Translations under genes and position numbers: made by a program
From: SMAG-U1939 sp035763125
Lineage (GTDB): Bacteria > Chloroflexota > Ktedonobacteria > Ktedonobacterales > JADMIN01
DNA length: 64,000 nucleotides
Assembly (NCBI GenBank): GCA_035763125.1
Contig: DASUBU010000298.1
Span: forward strand, 23,294 to 87,293
Direction of reading: 5' to 3'
Shown: in pieces, positions 51,430 through 60,584 of the stretch
How positions within the stretch are numbered: the first letter of the stretch is position 1
How the letters are laid out: the number at the start of each line of letters is the position of its first letter
The notes under the pieces: model-generated
What the model was told of the DNA's origin: nothing
The model's input: only the letters and a program-made list of their open reading frames with translations
Database searches by the model: none

Positions 51430-52182
51430 CTACTCCGCCCATATCGCGTCACGCCCCTCTGGCAGCGCATGCACCAGTGTACCGCGTCGCTCGCCACTGA
51501 CGATCGCCGCGATGTTGCCCGGTTCATGCATATTGAAGACCACGATGGGTAGCCTGTTATCGCGGCAAAGCGTCAGCGCCGTGCCGTCCATCACCGCCAG
51601 TCCCATGTTCAGCGCGCGCAGATAGTCTATCTCGGAAAAGCGCCGCGCACGGGGGTCGTGCATGGGGTCCGCGTCATAGACGCCATCCACCTTAGTCGCC
51701 TTCAGCAACGCCTGGCAATTCAGCTCGACGGCCCGCAAGGCGGCGGCGGTGTCGGTGGTGAAGTACGGGTTGCCCGTGCCGCCCGCCAGGATCACCACGC
51801 GCCCCTTCTCCAGATGGCGCATCGCGCGCCGGCGGATGAACGGCTCGGCCACTTCGGGCATCGTGATGCCGGTCTGCACGCGCGTCGGCATGCCCGCCGA
51901 TTCCAGCGCGTCTTGCAGCGCCAGCGCGTTGATGGTCGTCGCCAGCATGCCCATATAGTCGGCCTGGGCGCGGTCCATCCCCGCCGAGGCGGCGGTCTTG
52001 CCGCGCAGGATGTTGCCGCCGCCGATGACGATGGCGACCTCGACCCCTGCCGCATGCACCGGCACCAGCTCGTCGGCGATGTAGCGCAGAACGTCAGCGT
52101 CAATGCCATAGCCCTGCTCGCCCATCAGCGCCTCACCGCTGAGCTTGAGGAGCACGCGCTGGTAGCCGCTTTCGGCCGTCAT
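51430..52182 (-). CDS. pyrH: Uridylate kinase (UMP kinase)
   Basis: A 250-aa hexameric UMP kinase of the amino-acid-kinase fold. The N-terminal LLKLSGEALMG, the VAIVIGGGNILRG loop and the DGVYDADPMHDPRARR segment are characteristic. It phosphorylates UMP to UDP and is under allosteric control by UTP and GTP in many bacteria. ATG at 52182 has GGGAG upstream. Position between tsf and frr is standard. Confidence 0.95.
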   Translation of the reverse strand: MTAESGYQRVLLKLSGEALMGEQGYGIDADVLRYIADELVPVHAAGVEVAIVIGGGNILRGKTAASAGMDRAQADYMGMLATTINALALQDALESAGMPTRVQTGITMPEVAEPFIRRRAMRHLEKGRVVILAGGTGNPYFTTDTAAALRAVELNCQALLKATKVDGVYDADPMHDPRARRFSEIDYLRALNMGLAVMDGTALTLCRDNRLPIVVFNMHEPGNIAAIVSGERRGTLVHALPEGRDAIWAE

Positions 52183-52276
52183 ATCATCTCCCTACATAAG
52201 GCATCCAGCATCCCGCACAGGCCCGCGGTGGGGGGCCGGTTGGGCAATAGACGCCCGCGCCGCGGCCCCGCGTATT

Positions 52277-52873
52277 CTACTCACCGAGCACGTAGCGCGT
52301 GAAGCGGCGCACCACAATGTTCTCACCAGTCTTGCGGATGACGTCGTCCACCAGCTTCGCGACGGTGATCTTGTCGTCTTTGACCCAGGGCTGTTCCAGC
52401 AGGATCTGCGACGTGAGCTGCTTCTTGACCTTGCCCTCGACGATCTGCCCGCGCAGCCGCTCCGGCTTCTTCTGGACCTCAGGGTCCTCCGCGGCCTCGC
52501 GCTGGAGCTGCTCCAGCACGCTCTCGGGCACGTCGGCGAAGGAGATGTAGGTCGGCGCCATGCCGGCGATCTGCATTGTCAGCTCTTTGGCGAGGTTTTT
52601 GAACTCGTCGCTGCGCGCGACGAAGTCGGTGCTGCAGTTGAGCTCGAGCAGCACGCCGAGGTTGCCGCCGTGGTGAAGGTAGGCGGCGACGATACCTTCG
52701 GTGGTCTCGCGCTCGGCGCTCTTGACCTTCTCGGCGCGCTTGGCACCCGCCTGCTCCAGAATCTTCACGGCTTCGTCCAGCGTCGTTGCCTCGCTGAGCG
52801 CCTTCTTGCAGTCGGCGAAGCCGGCGCCGGTCATCTCGCGGAGCTTGGCAACATCTTTCGCGGTCGCTTCCAT
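52277..52873 (-). CDS. tsf: Elongation factor Ts (short form)
   Basis: A 198-aa EF-Ts that exchanges GDP on EF-Tu. The N-terminal UBA-like part (AKDVAKLREMTGAGFADCKKAL) and the core EGIVAAYLHHGGNLGVLLELNCSTDFVAR are clear. At 198 aa it matches the short EF-Ts of Thermus/Chloroflexi rather than the ~280-aa enterobacterial form. ATG at 52873 follows AGGAG at about 13 nt, a wide spacing; the frame is open upstream but without similarity. It is 316 nt downstream of rpsB in the same transcript. Confidence 0.93.
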   Translation of the reverse strand: MEATAKDVAKLREMTGAGFADCKKALSEATTLDEAVKILEQAGAKRAEKVKSAERETTEGIVAAYLHHGGNLGVLLELNCSTDFVARSDEFKNLAKELTMQIAGMAPTYISFADVPESVLEQLQREAAEDPEVQKKPERLRGQIVEGKVKKQLTSQILLEQPWVKDDKITVAKLVDDVIRKTGENIVVRRFTRYVLGE

Positions 52874-53189
52874 AGGTGATCTAACACTCCTCAACGTCGG
52901 TTCCGCCTGGTACCGCAGATGGCCGCCAAGGGCACAGCGGTATGTCCGGCGGTGGGATTCCCGGCGGCTCCATCGTACCATGCCACCGCTGCGTCCGTGT
53001 TGCACACGAATGTCGCGGCGCGGGCACACAAACGCGCGGCACCCCGGGTCATCCGTGCCGCGCGTGCCGGCGGGCCTCCCCGCCGATGACTGCATCCAGT
53101 GTTCCAGCCGGGCGCGTGCCGTCCAGCTGCCAAGAGTAGTGCGCGCTCCGCGCAGTACGGAGCGCGCCACGAGACGAGCAAGCGTGGGC
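52874..53189 (-). other. rpsB-tsf intergenic region with an internal hairpin
   Basis: 316 nt, long for this pair. A perfect 10-bp stem (GCGCGCTCCG/CGGAGCGCGC, 53141-53167) lies just beyond the rpsB stop. It lacks a T-tract, so it may be an attenuator or RNase-processing site separating abundant rpsB mRNA from the rest. No small gene was seen. Confidence 0.5.
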
Positions 53190-54068
53190 TTATTGGGCCT
53201 CGCTTGCAGCGACCGGCTCACCCGCTTCGGCGGCCTCCGCCGCCGCTGGAGCGGGCTCCGGCGCCGCTGTGGCCTCCGGCACCGCTGCGGCTTCCGGCTC
53301 CAGACCGAATTCCTCCAGGCGCACCGGCGCGGCGGTCACGGGCTGCTCAGGGGCGGCTTCTTCGCGCTCTCTGAGTGCCTCCTGCTGATGGCGGCCCTCT
53401 TTGGCTGCTTCGCCCATCTTGGCGCACAGCAGCCGCACGGCACGAATGGCGTCGTCGTTGGCCGGGATCGGGTAATCAATCTCGTCTGGGTCCACGTTCG
53501 TGTCGGCCAGCGCCACCACTGGAATCTCCAGCCGGCGCGCCTCCAGCACGGCCGTGTGCTCTTTCTTCGTGTCTACTACGAAGATCGCCCCCGGCAGCCG
53601 CCGCATATCGCGGATGCCGCCCAGCGTCCGCTCCAGGCGCTCCAGCTCGTCTTGCAGCTTCTGCGCTTCCTTCTTCGTCAGCCGCTCGAACTCGCCGCGC
53701 TCTTTGCGCGCCTCGAGATCCTTCATGTAGCGGATGCGTTTCTGGATCGTCTCGAAGTTGGTCAGCATGCCGCCAAGCCAGCGGCTGTTCACGTAATACT
53801 GCCCGCTCTCCTCGGCCGCCTGCTCGATCGCTTCCTGGGCCTGCTTCTTCGTGCCGACGAACAGCACGGTGTCGCCATTGGCGACCAGATGCGAGATGAA
53901 CTGATAGGCTTCGTTGAGCCGAGTGACCGTCTGCTGCAGGTCGAGAATGTGGATGCCGTTGCGCGCCGTGAAGATGAACGGCCGCATCTTCGGATTCCAC
54001 CGACGCGTTTGGTGCCCGAAGTGGACGCCCGCTTCGAGCAGTTGCTTCATACTTGCGACGTTTGCCAC
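53190..54068 (-). CDS. rpsB: 30S ribosomal protein S2
   Basis: A 292-aa S2 with the classical MKQLLEAGVHFGHQTRRWNP start and the SRWLGGMLTNFETIQKRI and LPGAIFVVDTKKE strands. The last ~55 residues are an Ala/Glu/Pro-rich extension (repeats like AAPEPAP). GTG at 54068 is preferred: it sits 11 nt from GGAGG and yields the usual pre-sequence ANVASMKQLL, whereas the in-frame ATG at 54077 is only 2 nt from that site. First gene of the operon; a promoter lies at 54237-54265. Confidence 0.95.
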   Translation of the reverse strand: MANVASMKQLLEAGVHFGHQTRRWNPKMRPFIFTARNGIHILDLQQTVTRLNEAYQFISHLVANGDTVLFVGTKKQAQEAIEQAAEESGQYYVNSRWLGGMLTNFETIQKRIRYMKDLEARKERGEFERLTKKEAQKLQDELERLERTLGGIRDMRRLPGAIFVVDTKKEHTAVLEARRLEIPVVALADTNVDPDEIDYPIPANDDAIRAVRLLCAKMGEAAKEGRHQQEALREREEAAPEQPVTAAPVRLEEFGLEPEAAAVPEATAAPEPAPAAAEAAEAGEPVAASEAQ

Positions 54069-54236
54069 GCTGCGCATGTCCTCCTCTGTCTTGTTGATCC
54101 TCCGCCTCCGTCACGCCGCTCGCAGGAGCGCGGCGAACGCGCCACGCCAGACCCTCCGAGCGATCAGGAGACGTGTGAGATAGATGCGTGCCGTCTCTTC
54201 CCGGCACAGTTGCCAGGGCGCCGCGCACACCTCGCT

Positions 54237-54265
54237 AGTATATCATACTGCCCTGGCAACCGCAA
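54237..54265 (-). promoter_or_regulatory. Promoter of the rpsB operon
   Basis: Minus strand TTGCGG (54265-54260) and TATACT (54242-54237), 17-nt spacer, about 170 nt upstream of the rpsB start. The intervening leader could carry S2 autoregulation, but no known leader motif was recognised. Confidence 0.65.
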
Positions 54266-54364
54266 TCCGCAGCCGAGCGGTCGGCATCCTGACGCGGCAT
54301 GCGACTTGAGGGAATCTGGCGCACATGTCGCCTGTTCCTTCGCGTATCCTGTGGAGGGATGCCA

Positions 54365-55648
54365 ATGCGCGAGAGCGCCGCGAAAGCGAGACATGCCATG
54401 CGTGAGCGAGCTGCGGAGCATACAGCAGATACACCAGGCACGCAGAACGCGCCGAGCGTCCAGGGAGGGCAGGGCAACGCGCTCCCAAGCGACACGGAGC
54501 GCGCACGCGAGCGCTGGCTGGCCCGCGACACGGACCTGGGCGCCCTCTCGGAGATCTTCTTCATCTCCGGGGTGGTCTCGCTACTGCTGACGCGCTTCTA
54601 TCTGGTACTGACGGGTTTTCCGCAGCTCGGTGGCGCCGGGCTGCATATCGCCCACCTGCTGTGGGGCGGGCTGCTCATGCTTGTCGCGCTCGTGCTGCTG
54701 CTGGCTTTCGTGAGTCGCAGCATGCAGCGGGTGGCGGCGCTGCTGGGCGGTGCCGGCTTCGGCCTCCTCATTGATGAGGTGGGCAAGTTTCTCACCAGCA
54801 CCAACGATTATTTCTTTCAGCCGGCCGTCGCCATCATCTATCTGGTCTTCGCCTCTCTCTTCCTCGCAGTTCGCACGATCGAGCGGTCGGGACGCTTCAC
54901 CCAACGCGAGCTGCTGGCGAACGCCTATGACGAAGCGGTGGAGATCGTGCTCGACCCCGCTGATGTCGCGCACCGCGCGCGTGCGCGACAGCTGCTGCGT
55001 GATAGTGGCGCCACGGGGCCGCTGGCCCAAGGGCTCTGGCAGGCGTTGAGCGCGCTGGACGTGCAGGTTCCGCCGGAGGCCGAGCGTGTCTCGCGATGGC
55101 AGCGTGCCCGCCGAGCGATGACCCGCGCCTATGCACGGGCGGTCGCCTGGCGCTGGCTGCCCAGGGTGCTTGTGGTCCTGATCGTCGCCTACGTGTTCGT
55201 GTTTCTGCTGCTCTTCGGCTACGAGCTGGTGGCGGCGACTCTGGCCACGGTGGGAAGTCTGTTCACACCTGGACTTTTTGACCTTAGGGGCCATCGCATC
55301 GTCCAGTTCGGCCTGCTCGCCTCATCGCTGGCCGCCGCGGCGCTGGTCGTGGCCGGACTGATCGCCCTGCCACGCTCGCGCCTGCGCGCATACGAGTGGC
55401 TCAAGCGCAGCATCCTTGTCTCGCTCTTGTTCAGTCAGATCTTCCTTTTCTATATCCAGCAGTTTGGCGCGCTGGTAGAGCTGGTCCTTAGTCTCCTGGC
55501 GCTGGCGGGCGTTGACACACTGATCGTGGCTGAGCGGCACGCGCGGGGCCCGGCCCAGCGGCGACTGGAGAGCACGACGAGTGAGCAGTCGCTGCCCGGC
55601 ACCGAGGAACCGCCCTCCTCGCGTCTTGACGCACCATCTCCGCGCTGA
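54365..55648 (+). CDS. Polytopic membrane protein of unknown function
   Basis: A 427-aa membrane protein with about eight hydrophobic helices. These are grouped at the N-terminal half (residues ~65-180), with a cytosolic helical insert (about 185-265) and then a C-terminal set (about 275-400). A Ser/Pro/Arg-rich tail follows. No family was recognised; the arrangement of a channel-like core around a charged insert recalls no single transporter family. ATG at 54365 has GGAGGG 6 nt upstream. It is divergent from rpsB, beginning about 100 nt beyond that promoter. Confidence 0.7.
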   Translation: MRESAAKARHAMRERAAEHTADTPGTQNAPSVQGGQGNALPSDTERARERWLARDTDLGALSEIFFISGVVSLLLTRFYLVLTGFPQLGGAGLHIAHLLWGGLLMLVALVLLLAFVSRSMQRVAALLGGAGFGLLIDEVGKFLTSTNDYFFQPAVAIIYLVFASLFLAVRTIERSGRFTQRELLANAYDEAVEIVLDPADVAHRARARQLLRDSGATGPLAQGLWQALSALDVQVPPEAERVSRWQRARRAMTRAYARAVAWRWLPRVLVVLIVAYVFVFLLLFGYELVAATLATVGSLFTPGLFDLRGHRIVQFGLLASSLAAAALVVAGLIALPRSRLRAYEWLKRSILVSLLFSQIFLFYIQQFGALVELVLSLLALAGVDTLIVAERHARGPAQRRLESTTSEQSLPGTEEPPSSRLDAPSPR

Positions 55649-55785
55649 ACTCGCTCGCCAAGCCAGCGTGGCGCTCGCTGGCTGTGGAGACGCAGTGATA
55701 GCGCGCCTTCGGATTCTCTCCGGGAGATTTCTGCACGGATCGCAATCTGTCCCGCCGTCAGGCGTGGCACATCCCCTGCCGCGAT

Positions 55786-55793
55786 GATACAAT
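55786..55793 (+). promoter_or_regulatory. Extended -10 promoter of hflX
   Basis: TGATACAAT-type extended -10 element (TG-A-TACAAT) at 55786-55793. A good -35 box is missing (TGGCAC is the best candidate at the right distance). Transcription should start near 55800. Confidence 0.45.
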
Positions 55794-57255
55794 GCCGCCG
55801 TCGCGGCCAATGGGGCCGCCGGCGCTCGGCAGACCAAAGGAGGATACGTTTACGGCGAAAAACGGGCGACTGCTGACGACCAGCCCCGCCGCACCCCTCG
55901 AGCGGGCGTTTCTGGCGGCGGTGGAGAAGGCGAATGGCGATGTGCTATGGGGTGTGGAAGACTCGGTGAGTGAGCTTGGGTCGCTCGCCCGCACAGCCGG
56001 CGCGGAGATCGTCGGCAGCATGATCCAGCGGCTGCGCAGTCCTGACCCAACCACGTATATGGGCAAGGGGCGCGCGGATGAGCTCGCGCAGCTCCACGAG
56101 GACCCCGGCTACGATCTGCTGATCCTCGACGACGAGCTGGCCCCCGCGCAGCAGCGCAACCTTGAAGACATCACCGGAGCGCGCGTCATTGACCGCACCG
56201 CCCTCATCCTCGATATCTTCGCCCAACATGCCCGCACGCGTGAAGGCCAGCTCCAGGTCGAGCTTGCCCAGCTCGAATACCGGCTGCCGCGCTTGACCGG
56301 GCGCGGCCGGGCGATGTCACGTGTGGGCGGCGGCTCGCGCGGCGCCACCGGTGGCACGGGCGGCGCGATTGGCGTCCGCGGCCCGGGTGAGACGAAGCTG
56401 GAGATTGACCGCCGGCGAATCCGCACACGCATCGCCGAGCTCAAGCGCGAGCTGGAGGCGGTGCGCCAGCAGCGTGGCATTCTGCGGCGCCAGCGCAGCG
56501 CCAAAGCCATCCCGGTGGTCGCCATCGTCGGCTATACCAACGCCGGCAAGTCCACGCTCTTCAACACGCTCACCTCGGCCGGTGTGATCGCCGAGAACAA
56601 GCTCTTTGCCACCCTCGATCCGACCACGCGCCACGTCACCCTCCCGACCCATCAGGAGGCGCTAATGACCGACACCGTCGGCTTCATCCAGAAGCTGCCG
56701 ACGAGTCTGGTCGCCGCGTTCCGTGCGACGCTGGAGGAGGTCGTCGAGGCCGATATCTTGCTCGAAGTGGTGGACGTGACCCATGAGAACGCCATCGAAC
56801 AGAGCGAGACCGTCAACGCCGTGCTGGCTGAGCTGGGCGCAGCCGATAAGCCGCGCGTCACGGCGCTCAACAAGATTGACCTGCTGCCCGACCCGGCCGC
56901 GGTGGATACCGCGCTGTGGCCGAACGCCGTCCCGGTCTCCGCACTGACCGGCCAGGGCATCCCCGATCTGTTGCGGCGCGTGGGTGAGGTAATCGCCGCG
57001 CAACTGGTGCCAGTGCGCGTATTGGTGCCGTTCGAGCGCGGCGACCTGGTGGAGGTTTTCCACCGGCGGGGCCACGTGACCGAGGAGCGCCACGAGCTGG
57101 ATGGGACACTGCTCGTTGGCTCATTGCCGCCGGCGCTGCTTGGCGTCTTCGCCCAGTTCCGCGCTCCGGCGCGCCCAGCTCCGCGTAGGTCTCGCGGCGC
57201 GCCCGGAAGCGCCCATGCAGAGCCAGAGCGTGCGGGACAGGTGGGCGGCAAATAG
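55792..57255 (+). CDS. hflX: GTPase HflX
   Basis: A 487-aa HflX-family ribosome-associated GTPase that splits stalled or hibernating ribosomes. The N-terminal HflX domain with DPTTYMGKGRADEL near 87 is typical. The long coiled linker contains the Gly-rich GRGRAMSRVGGGSRG segment, and the G domain has GYTNAGKST (about 244-252), a DTVGFIQKLP G3 region and an NKID G4 motif. The real start is unclear: the ATG at 55792 lies at the promoter -10, while AAAGGAGG at 55836-55843 points to a start around 55846-55854, where only ACG is in frame. The C-terminal extension (about residues 420-487) is variable in the family. Confidence 0.93.
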   Translation: MPPSRPMGPPALGRPKEDTFTAKNGRLLTTSPAAPLERAFLAAVEKANGDVLWGVEDSVSELGSLARTAGAEIVGSMIQRLRSPDPTTYMGKGRADELAQLHEDPGYDLLILDDELAPAQQRNLEDITGARVIDRTALILDIFAQHARTREGQLQVELAQLEYRLPRLTGRGRAMSRVGGGSRGATGGTGGAIGVRGPGETKLEIDRRRIRTRIAELKRELEAVRQQRGILRRQRSAKAIPVVAIVGYTNAGKSTLFNTLTSAGVIAENKLFATLDPTTRHVTLPTHQEALMTDTVGFIQKLPTSLVAAFRATLEEVVEADILLEVVDVTHENAIEQSETVNAVLAELGAADKPRVTALNKIDLLPDPAAVDTALWPNAVPVSALTGQGIPDLLRRVGEVIAAQLVPVRVLVPFERGDLVEVFHRRGHVTEERHELDGTLLVGSLPPALLGVFAQFRAPARPAPRRSRGAPGSAHAEPERAGQVGGK

Positions 57256-57270
57256 TGGGGTGGCGCGTAC

Positions 57271-57810
57271 CTAGCGGATCGCCAGATACTGCGCCACGTT
57301 GATCACCACCACCAGCAGCACCAGCGAGTTGCAGACCCAGACCGTCACGCTGGCCACGCGGCGGTGGAACGTGTGCAGGAAGACGATGCCCCCCGTCACC
57401 GCGGCGATGACCAACAGCTTATAGAGGATCAGCGCGCCGAAGCCATATTGTGCCAGCAGCGCGCCCATCAACGGGTTGCCCTCACGCATCCCGTTGTACA
57501 ACCCCAGATACGTGCTTGCCAGGTCGCCCACGTTCAGCAGCGCGAAGAGTGCCAGCAGCGGCGCGAGGAAGCTCCGCGCGCGCGGCATGTTCTCCCTCCG
57601 CGCGGCAGGGATGTCCGTCGCCGCCGGTGCGGTGCGCTCGATGACGAACGAGTGCGGCCGCGGCGGGGCAGGTACGTTGCGCGGCGCAGGCTGCGTGGCC
57701 TGTGGCGCGAGGGCGCCGTCTGGGATGGCCTTGCGCGGCGCCCGCGGGGCACGCGCTACGTGCTGAGCGTCGGAAAGCGGCACGGTACCGAGCATAGGGG
57801 TTCCTGTCAT
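57271..57810 (-). CDS. DUF5658-like small membrane protein
   Basis: A 179-aa protein with a Pro/Ala-rich cytosolic first half and three to four transmembrane helices in the second half (residues ~85-175). The motif GDLASTYLGLYNGMREGNPLMG resembles DUF5658 proteins, whose role is unknown. The first Met (57810) has little ribosome site; the in-frame Met at 57795 with AGGAA is an alternative. It is convergent to hflX and lies 15 nt from its stop. Confidence 0.6.
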   Translation of the reverse strand: MTGTPMLGTVPLSDAQHVARAPRAPRKAIPDGALAPQATQPAPRNVPAPPRPHSFVIERTAPAATDIPAARRENMPRARSFLAPLLALFALLNVGDLASTYLGLYNGMREGNPLMGALLAQYGFGALILYKLLVIAAVTGGIVFLHTFHRRVASVTVWVCNSLVLLVVVINVAQYLAIR

Positions 57811-57983
57811 TCCTTGGCTAAGGCCGTTCGGCGCCCACTCGACCGGGCGTCAGAGGGCGTTTTCTCAGTCCCTCTAGTCGCCTCTATACCAAGTCGCGTG
57901 CCAACTCTGGAGAGCGCGATGCCGCGCGAATCGCCTGGCGCTATAATGAGAGATCAGTGAGACCCGCGAGGAAGGGGGAGCTG

Positions 57984-58376
57984 ATGTCGAGTCCTGACCA
58001 GGGCAGCGACTTCAACGCGCAGTTTCGCGCGCGCATCAAAGAGGTCTTCGTCGGGCTTGCGCGCGAGGAGCTTGCTGGCGGCGCCGACCCCGCTGAGCGG
58101 GCGCGCCACTATGCTGAGCGCGGCAAGCCGGATTTCACGCTGGCCTATCTGTTGGCCAGCGCCTTGCCCGACGACGACAAGCGCGAGCTGCTGGCCAGCG
58201 CACACGAGCAGCGCGCCCAGTTGACCGAAGAGCGCGCCCGCGACTTCGATCGCCGCTTCCACCGCCCATTCCCGATGCTGCACACCGACGCTTCGCGCGA
58301 CCGCGCCACCGCGCGCCGCATACGCGCGGGTGACCTTCCGGCGCCAGGCTCCGATCGCACGGTGCCGTTGGCCTGA
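57984..58376 (+). CDS. Small charged protein of unknown function
   Basis: A 130-aa soluble, highly charged, helix-rich protein without recognisable family. It has an Arg/Glu-rich pattern that would form amphipathic helices (REELAGGADPAERARHYAER). ATG at 57984 follows GAAGGGGGAG. It precedes rpiA by 179 nt in the same direction, but the two need not share a transcript. Confidence 0.55.
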   Translation: MSSPDQGSDFNAQFRARIKEVFVGLAREELAGGADPAERARHYAERGKPDFTLAYLLASALPDDDKRELLASAHEQRAQLTEERARDFDRRFHRPFPMLHTDASRDRATARRIRAGDLPAPGSDRTVPLA

Positions 58377-58555
58377 GTGGCTTGATGCGACCACGACGGC
58401 GCATCTTGCGACGAGGTGAGTGGCGTGGTCCAGGCACATCCGGCGCTCCGTGGATGCTCGGATGCTCTGGTCGCTGTGCCGGTCTGCACGCGAATAGGTT
58501 CGTCGTCGCCAGCGATCAGTCGCCAGTTTGATGAAGCCAGGAATAGGAGCGCAGC

Positions 58556-59311
58556 GTGACCCAGCAGGATCAGCAAGGCGGGCTCGCCGGCGTGACGGCC
58601 GAGCAAAAGGCAAGCTGGAAGCGTGAGGCGGCACGCGCAGCGGTCGCCACCATCCCCGATGGCGCGATTGTCGGCCTCGGCACCGGCTCGACCGCCGACC
58701 TGATGCTCGATGAGCTGGCCGCGCGTGTGCGGGCAGGCTTGCGCGTCACGGGCGTGCCAACCTCTGAGCATACGCGCCAGCAGGCGACCGCGCTGGGCAT
58801 CCCCATCGCCGAGCTCGACGGCGTGGAGACGCTCACCGTCAGCATTGATGGCGCCGACGAAGTCTCCGTGCCGCAGCTCAATCTGATCAAAGGCCGCGGC
58901 GGAGCGCTACTGCATGAGAAGCTTGTCGCCGCCGCCAGCCGCTTTCGCATCATCGTCGTGGACGCCACCAAGCTTGTGCCCGTGCTCGCCAGCACGCACC
59001 CCGTCCCGGTGGAGGTGGTCCCCTTTGGCTGGCGTCATACCGCCGGCCGCCTCGTCGCGCTCGGCGCGCGGCCAGTGTTGCGCGTCGCGCCAGGCGAAGA
59101 TGCCGCCAACCCCCAGGCACGCCCGTACGTCACCGATGGCGGCAGCTACCTTCTCGACTGCGCCGTCAGCCCTCTCTACCAGCCGGAGGCGCTCGCCGCC
59201 TACATCAAGGCAATCACCGGTGTCGTGGAGCATGGCCTTTTTGTCAGCATGACCGACCGCGTCTACGTCGGGGGTCCCCAGGGTGTCCAGGTGTACAACC
59301 GTCCCGCTTGA
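58556..59311 (+). CDS. rpiA: Ribose-5-phosphate isomerase A
   Basis: A 251-aa RpiA converting ribose 5-phosphate and ribulose 5-phosphate in the pentose phosphate pathway. The family start VGLGTGSTADLML, DGADEV with catalytic Asp residues near 100, KGRGGALLHEKLVA near 122 and the strand VTDGGSYLLDC complete the enzyme. GTG at 58556 with TAGGAG upstream. It is not next to other pentose phosphate genes. Confidence 0.94.
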   Translation: MTQQDQQGGLAGVTAEQKASWKREAARAAVATIPDGAIVGLGTGSTADLMLDELAARVRAGLRVTGVPTSEHTRQQATALGIPIAELDGVETLTVSIDGADEVSVPQLNLIKGRGGALLHEKLVAAASRFRIIVVDATKLVPVLASTHPVPVEVVPFGWRHTAGRLVALGARPVLRVAPGEDAANPQARPYVTDGGSYLLDCAVSPLYQPEALAAYIKAITGVVEHGLFVSMTDRVYVGGPQGVQVYNRPA

Positions 59312-59459
59312 GCCTGTGCCGCAAGTGCGCCATCCCTCCTGACCGCCCGTTTGCTCATCCCGCTTCGCTTCGCGCAGCAATACGACGAACGCGGAGCGGA
59401 GCGCGGGGAATGCCCCCGTCGCCACCCGCTCCGCGCCCTGCGGAACGATCGGTGCCGCG

Positions 59460-59789
59460 CTAGGCGTCTAGCTCGGCTGTCTTTGCCGTCGCGCCGTTCT
59501 GGATCCACGGCAGCCGCGCGCTCACCGCGCCCACCGCCGACGGAGCCTGCTCGCGTACGGCGCCGAGCACCTCGGCCGCCTTCGGCGCGAGCACCTGGTA
59601 CTGCTCGCCGGCAGTCTTGGCGACGCGCTCGCCCACCTGGCGTGCCTGCGCCGCGTACGGCGCCGTCTTGTCCAGCAGCCGCTTGGCGGCCTCACGGCCC
59701 TCTTTGCGCGAAAGCGCGACGGCCACCGCGACGCCCGTCAGTCCTAGCGCGGCGCCGGCCAGCAGCGCCGCCACCTGTGTCCGCTTCAT
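59460..59789 (-). CDS. Small YtxH-like single-span protein
   Basis: A 109-aa protein with an N-terminal hydrophobic segment (VAALLAGAALGLTGVAVAVAL) followed by a positively charged, helix-forming tail with Ala/Lys/Glu repeats. This matches the loose YtxH-like pattern of small membrane or lipoprotein-like proteins without known chemistry. ATG at 59789 follows GGGAGG 5 nt upstream. It is convergent with rpiA and likely a monocistronic gene. Confidence 0.6.
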   Translation of the reverse strand: MKRTQVAALLAGAALGLTGVAVAVALSRKEGREAAKRLLDKTAPYAAQARQVGERVAKTAGEQYQVLAPKAAEVLGAVREQAPSAVGAVSARLPWIQNGATAKTAELDA

Positions 59790-60305
59790 GTCAACCTCCC
59801 AAAGCCTCAGCAACTGGCGCCCTCGCCCGGCTTCAGTACCGGGCACCCAGGCAGCATGCCCTGACAACAGTGCAGACCAGCCGGCGCGCGTGGACGTCAC
59901 CGGCTTTCGATCCGTGTTTTCCAACCCACATAGTGTACGGCAGGGGACGGGTGTGGTTGCACGCGCCCGATTGCCATGCCGCGCCGCTGAATTCGGCAGG
60001 CAACGGGACAGGAGCGCAATACGGCGGCTTCTCGCCCGCATCTGTGAGGAAATTGTGAGTAGGCGGCGCCGTTTCGCCATGCCCACGTGACGGCGGTGTG
60101 CGCCACTAGACATGGGACCATGCCCGAGAGACCCGCCGCATCCATCGGTCGAGGTGGGCAGCGCCGCCGGCCTTGGCTCACCACGTTCGGGCACGGGTGG
60201 GTATGGCCCTTGCAGGCAACGCATGGGCGTATGGTCTGCCAGGCCATCGGCGGAGGCGGGCCACAGCAGAGCGAACGCACAGTACCATGAGAGTGAGGAC
60301 AGACG
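59790..60305. other. 516-nt intergenic region
   Basis: Holds the divergent upstream regions of the YtxH-like gene (minus) and the small ferritin-like gene (plus). No clear promoter pair or RNA element was found; several open frames here lack ribosome sites. Confidence 0.45.
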
Positions 60306-60563
60306 ATGCCAAAGACAACCGGAGAGATGGCGAAGTCCCGCGGGGCCTTGCCTCTGAGCAACCTCAACTATGACCTGCTGACCATCCTGCAGAGCAAGCT
60401 CGAGGCGATTGCTGCCTACGATGTCTACCTGCGGGATTGCCAGGAGGCAGGCCAGCACGACTGCCAGGAGCTGGTCGCGGACCTTCGGCGCGACGATGAA
60501 AAGCACGTCGAGCGTCTGCGTGCCAAGCTGGAGCAGATCGCGCGCGAGGGTAAATTCCACTAG
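60306..60563 (+). CDS. Small helical protein, possibly ferritin-like
   Basis: An 85-aa protein that is nearly all helix, with a Glu33, a CxxxxxHDC (C46, C52) region and a C-terminal DDEKHVERL, where an ExxH-like pair could bind metal. The spacing is suggestive of a half-ferritin or metal-binding helix hairpin but is not diagnostic. ATG at 60306 has AGTGAGGAC upstream. It is convergent with the kinase gene. Confidence 0.5.
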   Translation: MPKTTGEMAKSRGALPLSNLNYDLLTILQSKLEAIAAYDVYLRDCQEAGQHDCQELVADLRRDDEKHVERLRAKLEQIAREGKFH

Positions 60564-60584
60564 CCGCCAGGCCGCTGGGTGGCC

